A DNA stretch of 24,003 nucleotides from CAIVPM01 sp964615145. GTDB lineage: Bacteria; Bacteroidota; Bacteroidia; Chitinophagales; Chitinophagaceae. This document shows positions 15,623 through 22,189 of the stretch, piece after piece. Numbering within the stretch: the first letter of the stretch is position 1; each line of letters opens with the position of its first letter. The stretch is taken from assembly GCA_964615145.1 (NCBI GenBank), contig CAZTOP010000045.1:1-24003 (forward strand). Direction: 5' to 3'. A program made the position numbers and the translations under genes. The notes under the pieces were generated by a model. It did no database searches, was not told the DNA's origin, and was given only the letters and a program-made list of their open reading frames with translations.

Positions 15623-16627
15623 CTAAGCAATCATTTTAACAATCATTTCCTTTAGTAATTCTGCATCAGAAGTGTTATTGTCTTTGATTCCCACACTTCT
15701 TAAGTTGTAATTATGTAGTAATAACAACACTTTCTCAACTCCATTTAATTGATAATTTTTTGCTGCAAGCATATAATCTTTTACAACAAATGGATTAATA
15801 CCTAGTGCTGCCGCTACTGTTCTATCATCATTGCTATTTACCGAAAGAACAGTATATGTTTTACTAAAAAAACCATACAAAGCAGGAAGCACTAATTGTA
15901 TGGGTGCAGCCTTAGGATTTTTTTCAAAATATTGAATAATTTTTATTGCCTTTGATAAGTTTTTAGATGCAATGGCGTTTTGCAATTCAAATACATTATA
16001 TTCCTTACTAACACCAATAAATCTTTCAATATCATCTTCTGTAATTGATTTCCTTCCATTAAGGTTTACACTTAGTTTTTCAATTTCATTTTTAATTCGG
16101 TTTAAGTCATTACCAATATTATTTACAACCATAGCAACTGCCTTATGAGTAATTGACAAGCCGTGTTGAATTACCATGCCGTTTACCCACTCAGGTAGTT
16201 GATTGTCGTATATTTTTTTTGTAGTTAATACCTCTCCTTTTGCCTTAACAATTTTTGTAAATTTCTTCCTTGCATCTAGTTTTTTGTCTTTATAACTAGC
16301 AACAAAAATTGTAGAAGAAAGGGGATTTTCAATATAGCTTTCAAGTTTTTCCAAATCGCTATCTCTCATTTGTTGAGCTTCTTTTAATATCACAACTTGT
16401 TTTTCTGAAAACATAGGATATCGTCTGCAGGCGTTTACAACAGCAGCCCAATCTGCATCTTTGCCATAAAATACCGATAAGTTAAAATTGGCTTCACTTT
16501 CACTTAATATGTTATGCTCGGCATAGTTAATTATTTCATCAATAAAAAAAGGTTCATCACCCTCAAGCCAATAAATTGGTTTAAAATTTTTCTTTTTAAA
16601 TTCTGATAATATTTTTTCGGCTGACAT
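15623..16627 (-). CDS. holA: DNA polymerase III subunit delta
   Basis: Clamp-loader subunit that opens the sliding beta clamp during replication. The protein has 334 residues, a standard length. Family text includes KPIYWLEGDEPFFIDEIINY (17-36, the degenerate nucleotide-binding region), WAAVVNACRRYPMFSEKQVV then ILKEAQ, SSTIFVASYKDKKLDARKKF, NDLNRIKNEIEKLS and FELQNAIASKNLSKAIKII in the C-terminal collar-type domain. The start at 16627 is fixed by a TACATTTG box ending four bases upstream, which implies a leaderless mRNA. It follows the exonuclease gene by 41 bases on the same strand but has its own promoter. Confidence 0.95.
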   Translation of the reverse strand: MSAEKILSEFKKKNFKPIYWLEGDEPFFIDEIINYAEHNILSESEANFNLSVFYGKDADWAAVVNACRRYPMFSEKQVVILKEAQQMRDSDLEKLESYIENPLSSTIFVASYKDKKLDARKKFTKIVKAKGEVLTTKKIYDNQLPEWVNGMVIQHGLSITHKAVAMVVNNIGNDLNRIKNEIEKLSVNLNGRKSITEDDIERFIGVSKEYNVFELQNAIASKNLSKAIKIIQYFEKNPKAAPIQLVLPALYGFFSKTYTVLSVNSNDDRTVAAALGINPFVVKDYMLAAKNYQLNGVEKVLLLLHNYNLRSVGIKDNNTSDAELLKEMIVKMIA

Positions 16628-16631
16628 TTTG

Positions 16632-16639
16632 CAAATGTA
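16632..16639 (-). promoter_or_regulatory. TAnnTTTG -7 box directly before holA (leaderless)
   Basis: Read on the minus strand, TACATTTG is followed by CAAA and then the holA ATG (16627-16625). The four-base spacing equals that of suhB and the TetR gene and predicts transcription starting at the start codon. No obvious -33 TTTG is found. Confidence 0.6.
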
Positions 16640-16668
16640 TGAGTATGCAAATACGTATGATTTTTTTA

Positions 16669-17382
16669 CTATTTTACAACAATAATATTTTTTTCGTTTA
16701 GTAGGGGCATATTTTTAAACTTTAAAATAATATTGGCAACTACCACTACATCTCTTTGGCAATATTCTACAATTCTGTTCAAGTCCTTATCATTATAATA
16801 AACATCTTGCACCATACTGCCATCAATATCTTCTTTGCTTGTTGGAATTTGTAATGTATTAGCGAGCAAATGAAGTGAAGTGTAATTTTTGTTATCACCA
16901 AATTTCCACCAATTTAAAGTGTCGAACATTTTTATTTCCCATGGTTTTCTTTCATGTAACCATAAATATTCGGGTAAAGGCAGGTTGTTTATTAATATTC
17001 TTCTACAGATGTATGGTATGTCAAACTCTTTTATGTTATGACCTCCAAAATAGAAATCTTTGTTTATTTTATAAAACTTATTGCATAATTCAACAAACTC
17101 CTCTAACAATTTTTTTTCATCATCGCCATAAATGCTTTTTATTTTAATAAAGTTTTCTCTTTGTTCATCTGCAAAAAAATAACCAGTACTGATGCAAATA
17201 ATTTTTCCAAACTCAGCCATAATTCCACCTCTCATCTTCCAACTATCTTCAGCGGGAATAGAGTCCGGTAATGATTTGCTGATTTTATCTTGCCATAATT
17301 GTTGCCAATTGCTGTCTAATTCGTTAAAGTTTTTAACTATTGGCACAGTTTCAATGTCAATTAATAATAAGTTTAAATTCAT
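16669..17382 (-). CDS. PolB-type DEDDy 3'-5' exonuclease
   Basis: Predicted stand-alone 3'-5' exonuclease of 237 residues, related to the proofreading domain of family B polymerases. The three motifs of a DEDDy enzyme are intact: ExoI D9-I-E11 in LLIDIETVP, ExoII GGHNIKEFD (113-121, with D121) and ExoIII YCQRD (Y207, D211). The frame stays open upstream to 17460, but the added residues are Cys-rich nonsense that would overlap the divergent coiled-coil gene. MNLNLLLIDIETV from 17382 is the natural start. It lies next to holA on the same strand, suggesting a role in replication or repair. The exact substrate, DNA or RNA, is not visible. Confidence 0.9.
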   Translation of the reverse strand: MNLNLLLIDIETVPIVKNFNELDSNWQQLWQDKISKSLPDSIPAEDSWKMRGGIMAEFGKIICISTGYFFADEQRENFIKIKSIYGDDEKKLLEEFVELCNKFYKINKDFYFGGHNIKEFDIPYICRRILINNLPLPEYLWLHERKPWEIKMFDTLNWWKFGDNKNYTSLHLLANTLQIPTSKEDIDGSMVQDVYYNDKDLNRIVEYCQRDVVVVANIILKFKNMPLLNEKNIIVVK

Positions 17383-17387
17383 ATCTA

Positions 17388-17395
17388 TAAATTTG
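17388..17395 (+). promoter_or_regulatory. TAnnTTTG -7 box for the coiled-coil gene
   Basis: TAAATTTG fits the consensus and ends 20 bases before the ATG at 17416, implying a short leader of about 15 bases. It lies in the 33-base gap between two divergent start codons. No -33 TTTG is seen at the right distance. Confidence 0.5.
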
Positions 17396-17415
17396 CGACT
17401 TAAAAATAATATAAA

Positions 17416-18396
17416 ATGGCATACGTTCCTTCTGCAACAGCAAATCGTACACCTCCCCAAAAAGATAATCGTAATACAATTTATGCAGTATTGGTAGCAA
17501 TAATATTATTGTTACTAGGATATATTATATATGATAAATCTCAAGATAAAAAAATTGAGCAAATTAATTTTGCTACTGTTCAAAACCTTGATAGTGCTAA
17601 AAACGTATTACAAGCAGAGTTTGAAATTGCATCTAAACAAGTAGATACGTTAACTGCAAATAATACACAGTTGCAAACTGCACTTTCTGAACGAAATGCT
17701 GAATTAACTAAAATAAAAAGCAATATCAACAGCATTCTCAAGCAAAAAAATGTAACCAGCGATGACTTAAAAAAAGCTCAACAATTGATTTCAAATTATA
17801 AGGGACAATTGGAAAGCCTGCAAGCTGAAGTTGCTAAATTGAAAGGTGAAAATCTACAATTGACCGCAGATAAACAACAACTGACTAACGATAAAAATCA
17901 ATTAACATCAGAGAAAGAACAACTCTCAACCGAAAAAAATCAACTTACAACTGAAAAGAAAAACTTAGAAGATAAAGTGGATGTTGCAAGTACATTAACT
18001 GCTTCACACATCAACATTACAGCTATTAAAATGCGAGGAGATAAAGAGAAAGAAACTGAGACTGCAAAGCGTGCAGACTTTTTCAGATTATCTTTTGTAA
18101 TTGATGAGAATAGGGTTGCACCAAGCGGTAAAAAAACATTGTATGTAATTGTTACGAGCCCTGATGGAAAAACTTCTGTACCACACGGAAATTTTAAAAC
18201 ACGTGATGGCGTTGAACTTCAGTACACCGAAACTATTGATGTTAACTATGAATTAGGAAAGGTATTACCAGTTAGTTTCGATTGGAAACCTGGAACACAA
18301 TTTACGCCTGGTGATTATAAAATTGAAATTTACAATAATGGTTTTAAAATAGGAGAAACAAAAAAAGCCTTAAAAAAAGGTGGACTATTTAGTTAA
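17416..18396 (+). CDS. Membrane-anchored coiled-coil protein with C-terminal beta domain
   Basis: No known family recognised. The 326-residue protein has a short cytoplasmic head (1-20), one membrane helix (about 21-39), a long coiled coil (about 45-190) and a C-terminal domain (about 198-326). That domain looks beta-rich (FFRLSFVIDENRV, KKTLYVIVTSPDGKT, DYKIEIYNNGFKIGE) and could be an immunoglobulin-like sandwich. The coiled coil contains near-perfect heptads at 148-187. The head-in topology would place the coil and beta domain in the periplasm, where the protein could span distance between inner membrane and wall or outer membrane; this is inference. It is monocistronic, with its own promoter box and a strong terminator downstream. 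The beta domain is the part most likely to reveal a family by structure search. Confidence 0.8.
   Translation: MAYVPSATANRTPPQKDNRNTIYAVLVAIILLLLGYIIYDKSQDKKIEQINFATVQNLDSAKNVLQAEFEIASKQVDTLTANNTQLQTALSERNAELTKIKSNINSILKQKNVTSDDLKKAQQLISNYKGQLESLQAEVAKLKGENLQLTADKQQLTNDKNQLTSEKEQLSTEKNQLTTEKKNLEDKVDVASTLTASHINITAIKMRGDKEKETETAKRADFFRLSFVIDENRVAPSGKKTLYVIVTSPDGKTSVPHGNFKTRDGVELQYTETIDVNYELGKVLPVSFDWKPGTQFTPGDYKIEIYNNGFKIGETKKALKKGGLFS
17857..17976 (+). repeat. Six tandem heptad units in the coiled coil
   Basis: Residues 148-187 repeat every seven positions with the pattern Q-L-(T/S)-x-(D/E)-K-x, degrading in the last unit to N-L-E-D-K. At DNA level this is a diverged 21-base repeat, so length change by slippage is possible but the copies are not identical. 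Confidence 0.8.
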
Positions 18397-18415
18397 TATT
18401 TTATAAGTAATATTC

Positions 18416-18459
18416 AGCCACAGATTTGTTGGAATTAATCTACAAATCTGTGGCTTTTT
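18416..18459 (+). terminator. Strong rho-independent terminator
   Basis: A perfect 14-bp stem (18416-18429 with 18442-18455) around a 12-base loop runs into five Ts. It lies 20 bases after the stop of the coiled-coil gene and just upstream of the TetR promoter. Confidence 0.92.
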
Positions 18460-18473
18460 ATTTATAAATACTT

Positions 18474-18504
18474 TTTGATACTAACAGATGTTAGCCTACT
18501 TTTG
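18474..18504 (+). promoter_or_regulatory. Complete Bacteroidota promoter of the TetR gene
   Basis: TTTG at 18474-18477 and TACTTTTG at 18497-18504 are separated by 19 bases, a consensus -33/-7 pair. The -7 box ends four bases before the ATG at 18509, so the mRNA should be leaderless. The upstream ATG at 18488 lies inside the spacer and cannot be the start from this promoter. Confidence 0.75.
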
Positions 18505-18508
18505 GCAA

Positions 18509-19105
18509 ATGGGACGTATTAAAACAACTAACAAGCAAATTAGTCGCAGAGAAATTATTATTGAAAAAGCAGCTACTTTATTTAAAGAAAAAGGGTTTAA
18601 GGCTGCAAGTATGCGTGAAATAGCAGATGTAGTTGGTGTTGAAGCAGCAAGTCTTTACAATCATATCAAAAGCAAAAACGAATTGTTAAATATTATTTGC
18701 TTTGATGTTGCTAACAGATATACTCATAAAATGGAAGAGGTGGAGTCTAGCAAAGCAACAACACTAGCTAAAATAGAGAGTTTACTGCGATTTCATATAA
18801 ATGGAATGGTAAACCATTTTGAAGAAGTTTATGTGAGTGACCGAGAGTGGAAACATTTGGATAATCCATACTTAAGCAATATGCAAAACCAAAGAAGAAC
18901 ATATAGAAAACGTTTTGCTGCCATCATTGAAGAAGGAATTAAGAAAAAAGAAATTAAAAAAATAGATGCCCCAACAGCTGTGCTTATTATGTTGCACGCA
19001 ATAGGAGGAATAGAAAGTTGGCATAGAAGTACCGAAAAAATTATTGGCAAGGAGTTAGAAGAAAATATGGTTAGTTTTTTGATTGATGGGCTTAGAAAGC
19101 TTTAA
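18509..19105 (+). CDS. TetR/AcrR family transcriptional regulator
   Basis: DNA-binding repressor-type protein of 198 residues. The N-terminal helix-turn-helix is typical of TetR: RREIIIEKAATLFKEKGFKA, ASMREIADVVGVEAASLYNH and IKSKNELL. The C-terminal ligand domain contains YVSDREWKHLDNPYL, a run of charged helix and IGGIESWHR, a pattern seen in TetR regulators that respond to acyl-CoA thioesters. The start at 18509 (MGRIKTT) is preferred over 18488 because of the promoter position. paaE begins 51 bases downstream on the same strand, so control of phenylacetate catabolism with a CoA ester as inducer is a reasonable inference. Confidence 0.9.
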   Translation: MGRIKTTNKQISRREIIIEKAATLFKEKGFKAASMREIADVVGVEAASLYNHIKSKNELLNIICFDVANRYTHKMEEVESSKATTLAKIESLLRFHINGMVNHFEEVYVSDREWKHLDNPYLSNMQNQRRTYRKRFAAIIEEGIKKKEIKKIDAPTAVLIMLHAIGGIESWHRSTEKIIGKELEENMVSFLIDGLRKL

Positions 19106-19156
19106 CAGTTCTAGAACTTGCAATAATCACACAGTTTAATATTTACCATTTACAAA

Positions 19157-20224
19157 ATGAATTTTTATCCACTCACAATTAAAGACATTAGAAAGGAAAC
19201 TGCTAGTTGTGTTTCAATATCTTTTGATATCCCAGAAACTATAAAAGAAGAATTTGCTTATACAGCAGGTCAACATATTGTACTAAAAACTACTATTAAT
19301 GATAAAGAAGTAAGACGCTCTTACTCGCTTTGTTCATCGCCTATGGAGAACGATTTTCGAATTGCTGTAAAGCAGGTTGAAGGTGGTTTGTTTTCAAGTT
19401 ATGCTAACCATCAACTGCAAATTGGCGATGTATTAGATATTGCCACTCCTAATGGAAAGTTTGGAACCATTCACGAAAACAATATAACAAAAAAATATGT
19501 TGCAATAGCAGCAGGCAGTGGCATTACACCAATTTTGTCTATTATTAAAACAACTTTAATGGCTGAGCCATTAGCTGAGTTTATTCTTGTTTATGGAAAT
19601 AAAAATACTGGTTCTATAATCTTTAAGGAAGAGATTGAAGCACTAAAAAATAAGTTTCTCGGAAGGCTACAATTAATACATATTTTAAGTAGAGAAAAAA
19701 CCGATGCACCCATAAGTAGTGGAAGAATTGATGCTGAAAAACTACATCAATTATCTAAGCTAATCAATTGGAAAAGTTGTGGTGAATTTTTTATTTGTGG
19801 ACCAGAAGAAATGATTGTAACAACAAGAAATTTTTTAGAAAATGAATTAATAAACAAAAAACAAATTCACTTTGAATTGTTCACAACTTCTGCCAAAACA
19901 AAAAATAAAACATTTATACCTCAAATAAAATCTGAAACAAAAAGTAAGATTACCATTAAAAGTGATGGTAGAACTTTTGATGTTGAGATTGGCTTTAACG
20001 AGGATAAAACTATTTTAGATGCAGCCCTGCAAAATGGAGCAGATTTGCCTTATGCCTGTAAAGGTGGTGTTTGCTGCACGTGTAAAGCAAAGCTTATTGA
20101 AGGGCAAGTTTCAATGGATGTAAACTGGGGTTTAGAACACGAAGAAATTGAACAAGGTTTTATACTTACTTGCCAAGCACACCCTTTAACAGATAAGGTT
20201 TTAGTGGATTATGATGTAAAATAG
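19157..20224 (+). CDS. paaE: Phenylacetyl-CoA epoxidase reductase subunit PaaE-like
   Basis: FAD and 2Fe-2S oxidoreductase of 355 residues that passes electrons from NADPH to a diiron oxygenase; in PaaE the partner is the PaaABC phenylacetyl-CoA epoxidase. Domains in order: an FAD-binding barrel with RRSYSLCSSP (residues ~53-62), an NAD(P)-binding domain with GSGITPILSII and FICGPEEMI, and a C-terminal plant-type ferredoxin domain. The cluster cysteines are C301, C306, C309 and C339 (C-x4-C-x2-C-x29-C). Length and the text LEHEEIEQGFILTCQAHP fit PaaE well. The other paa genes do not follow; a MurC-like gene does. A generic ferredoxin reductase for another oxygenase is the alternative. It sits behind the TetR gene, probably under its control. 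Confidence 0.85.
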   Translation: MNFYPLTIKDIRKETASCVSISFDIPETIKEEFAYTAGQHIVLKTTINDKEVRRSYSLCSSPMENDFRIAVKQVEGGLFSSYANHQLQIGDVLDIATPNGKFGTIHENNITKKYVAIAAGSGITPILSIIKTTLMAEPLAEFILVYGNKNTGSIIFKEEIEALKNKFLGRLQLIHILSREKTDAPISSGRIDAEKLHQLSKLINWKSCGEFFICGPEEMIVTTRNFLENELINKKQIHFELFTTSAKTKNKTFIPQIKSETKSKITIKSDGRTFDVEIGFNEDKTILDAALQNGADLPYACKGGVCCTCKAKLIEGQVSMDVNWGLEHEEIEQGFILTCQAHPLTDKVLVDYDVK

Positions 20225-20285
20225 TCTTTATGTAAAAGTCTTTGGTCTTCATTACTAAAGACTTTTACATAAAGACCAAAGACTT
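20224..20285. repeat. 62-base self-complementary repeat with two alternative stems
   Basis: It fills the gap from the paaE stop to five bases before the Mur ligase ATG. Stem A pairs 20224-20243 with 20257-20276, a perfect 20 bp that inner G-U, G-C and U-A pairs can extend. Stem B pairs 20236-20249 with 20272-20285, a perfect 14 bp that excludes stem A. Both come from repeats of GTCTTT. No T-tract follows, so it is not a classic terminator. Confidence 0.85.
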
Positions 20286-20289
20286 AACT

Positions 20290-21657
20290 ATGAATTTTCA
20301 AAACATAAATAATATTTTCTTTATTGGCATTGCAGGAACAGGAATGAGTGCATTGGCTCAATACTGTGCTGGTATTGGTAAAAATGTAAGTGGCAGCGAT
20401 AGGTATTTTACTACAAATACTTTTAATGATACTCAGGTAAAACTTGAAAAGTTTAAAGTAAAATGTTTTCCTCAAGATGCTAGTGGCATCAATGAAAATA
20501 CAGAGCTAATTATTATCTCAACAGCTGTAGAAGATTCAAATATTGAAATTCAAAAAGCGAAACAGCTTAGTATTCCAATTATAAAGCGTAGTGAACTATT
20601 ATCACTAATTAGTAACACCAAAAGAACAATTGCAGTTGGTGGAACAAGTGGTAAAAGCACTACCACTGCTATGATTTTTGATATATTAGATGTAGCAGGT
20701 TTGCAGCCAAGCATCATTAGTGGTGCAGGTTTGGTGAGATTGCAAGAAAGAAATTTTATTGGAAATGCATTTGTTGGCAAAGGTGAATGGTTGGTGATAG
20801 AAGCTGATGAAAGTGATGGAAGCATTGTAAACTATCATCCAGAAATTGGGTTATTATTAAATATTGATAAAGACCATAAAGAGCTTGAAGAACTAAACGA
20901 TATTTTTCAAATATTTAAAAACAATAGCAATAAATTTATTGTAAATGCTGCTCATGAATTAGCTGCTCCATTTTCTGAAGATACAAAGCAAGATTTTTCT
21001 GCAACAGATACAAGAGCTGGTTTTATGGCAACTAACTTCAATCAAAATGGCTTTGATATGCAGTTTAAAATCAAAGGTGTTTTGTTTGAAATGAAAGCTA
21101 TTGGTAAACACAATATGGAAAATGCTTTGGCTGCTGTTTGTGTTGCAAATCAGTGCGGCGTTCAGTTACAAACTTGTGCAACTGCTTTAAAAAAGTATAA
21201 AGGCATTTATCGTCGTAATCAAATTTTGGGCAAAAAAAATGATGTTTTAGTGATAGATGATTATGCACACAATCCTGCAAAATGTGCTGCTGCCATACAA
21301 GGAGTACAATCATTAACCAGCAAAGTAATTGCTTGGTTTCAGCCACACGGTTATGGTCCAACAAGATTTTTAAGAAACGATTTTGTTGAAGAAATCGCTC
21401 ACGCTCTTCGCCCTCAAGATGAAATTTGGATGAGTGAAATTTTTTACGCAGGTGGCACTGCCACAAAGGATATTAGTGCTAAAGATTTAATACAAGATTT
21501 ACAGGCAAAGGATTGCAATGCTTTTTTTGTTGAAAATCGAAATGAGTTATTGGAAAATGTAAAACCACATTTACAACAAAATAGTGTACTGCTTTTAATG
21601 GGTGCAAGAGATCCAAGCCTTGCAGATTTTGCAAAGTATATTTATGATAATTTATAA
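20290..21657 (+). CDS. MurC-like Mur ligase (UDP-N-acetylmuramate-alanine ligase family)
   Basis: ATP-dependent amide ligase of 455 residues acting on a muramyl or similar acid in the cytoplasm. The N-terminal domain has FFIGIAGTGMSALAQY (10-25) as in MurC/Mpl. The central domain carries the P-loop VGGTSGKSTTT (116-126), EADESDGS (171-178) and NIDKDHKE (191-198). The C-terminal domain has VIDDYAHNP. The P-loop has GTSGKST where MurC and Mpl usually have GTHGKTT. No cell-wall/division gene cluster surrounds it, so it may be a second, specialised paralogue rather than the essential MurC. The frame is open from 20242, but those residues would be encoded by the hairpin repeat; ATG at 20290 matches the family start. 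tadA starts 9 bases after the stop. Confidence 0.82.
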   Translation: MNFQNINNIFFIGIAGTGMSALAQYCAGIGKNVSGSDRYFTTNTFNDTQVKLEKFKVKCFPQDASGINENTELIIISTAVEDSNIEIQKAKQLSIPIIKRSELLSLISNTKRTIAVGGTSGKSTTTAMIFDILDVAGLQPSIISGAGLVRLQERNFIGNAFVGKGEWLVIEADESDGSIVNYHPEIGLLLNIDKDHKELEELNDIFQIFKNNSNKFIVNAAHELAAPFSEDTKQDFSATDTRAGFMATNFNQNGFDMQFKIKGVLFEMKAIGKHNMENALAAVCVANQCGVQLQTCATALKKYKGIYRRNQILGKKNDVLVIDDYAHNPAKCAAAIQGVQSLTSKVIAWFQPHGYGPTRFLRNDFVEEIAHALRPQDEIWMSEIFYAGGTATKDISAKDLIQDLQAKDCNAFFVENRNELLENVKPHLQQNSVLLLMGARDPSLADFAKYIYDNL

Positions 21658-21666
21658 GATTAGACG

Positions 21667-22137
21667 ATGATGGAAATGAATGACGAGTATTTTATGCAAC
21701 AAGCTTTAAAGCAAGCACATATTGCATTTGATGAAGATGAAGTGCCAATTGGTGCAGTGGTTGTTGTCAATAATAAAATTATTGCCAAAGGTTATAATCA
21801 GGTAGAAAAACTAAGTGATGCAACTGCACACGCAGAGATAATTGCACTTACTTCAGCCTTTGGTTCTATGGGCTCAAAGTACCTGCCAAATGCAACATTA
21901 TATGTTACTGTTGAACCTTGTTTAATGTGTGTGGGTGCTATGTATTGGAGTAAATTGATACGTATTGTTTATGGTGCAAGTGATGTTAAAAGTGGTGGGC
22001 TAAGATTTTTTACAGATGAAGATGGATTGATAAAACCTGAGATTTGGCCTTTTCATCCAAAAGCTGAGCTAGTGAAAGGTGTTTTGGAAAATGAATGTGC
22101 CAGTTTGATGAAAGCTTTCTTTAAGAACAAACGCTAG
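21667..22137 (+). CDS. tadA: tRNA-specific adenosine deaminase
   Basis: Zinc enzyme that converts A34 to inosine in tRNA-Arg(ACG), allowing wobble decoding. The 156 residues include the zinc and proton-shuttle motif H55-A-E57 (ATAHAEIIAL) and the second zinc motif P84-C-L-M-C88, the cytidine-deaminase fold signatures with TadA-type spacing. DEDEVPIGAVVV and NATLYVTVEPCLMC are typical. Starts at 21670 and 21676 are also possible. It is likely co-transcribed with the Mur ligase gene. A generic nucleoside deaminase is the alternative but fits less well. Confidence 0.92.
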   Translation: MMEMNDEYFMQQALKQAHIAFDEDEVPIGAVVVVNNKIIAKGYNQVEKLSDATAHAEIIALTSAFGSMGSKYLPNATLYVTVEPCLMCVGAMYWSKLIRIVYGASDVKSGGLRFFTDEDGLIKPEIWPFHPKAELVKGVLENECASLMKAFFKNKR

Positions 22138-22189
22138 TATTTCATATTTAGATTTATTGCATTTTTGTAAGCACTAGAAAAATGAGAAA

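Noticed and set aside
17383..17460. Upstream extension of the exonuclease frame
   Set aside because: The added residues are Cys-rich without family similarity and would overlap the divergent gene; the DIET motif normally lies right at the N-terminus.
17857..17976. Regular 21-base periodic sequence that might suggest a short tandem or CRISPR-like array
   Set aside because: The period is exactly seven codons in frame, the copies differ at DNA level, there are no spacers, and the translation is a heptad coiled coil.
20224..20285. Hairpin after paaE as a rho-independent terminator
   Set aside because: The stem is long but no T-tract follows it, and a competing stem reaches almost to the next start codon. 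Treated as a repeat or possible switch instead.
20242..20289. Upstream GTG start of the Mur ligase
   Set aside because: It would be encoded within the hairpin repeat and adds residues not found in MurC-type proteins.
21098..21466. 122-residue open frame opposite the Mur ligase gene
   Set aside because: It lies wholly within a conserved coding gene, has no recognisable domain and no promoter box; similar antisense frames elsewhere are rejected for the same reasons.
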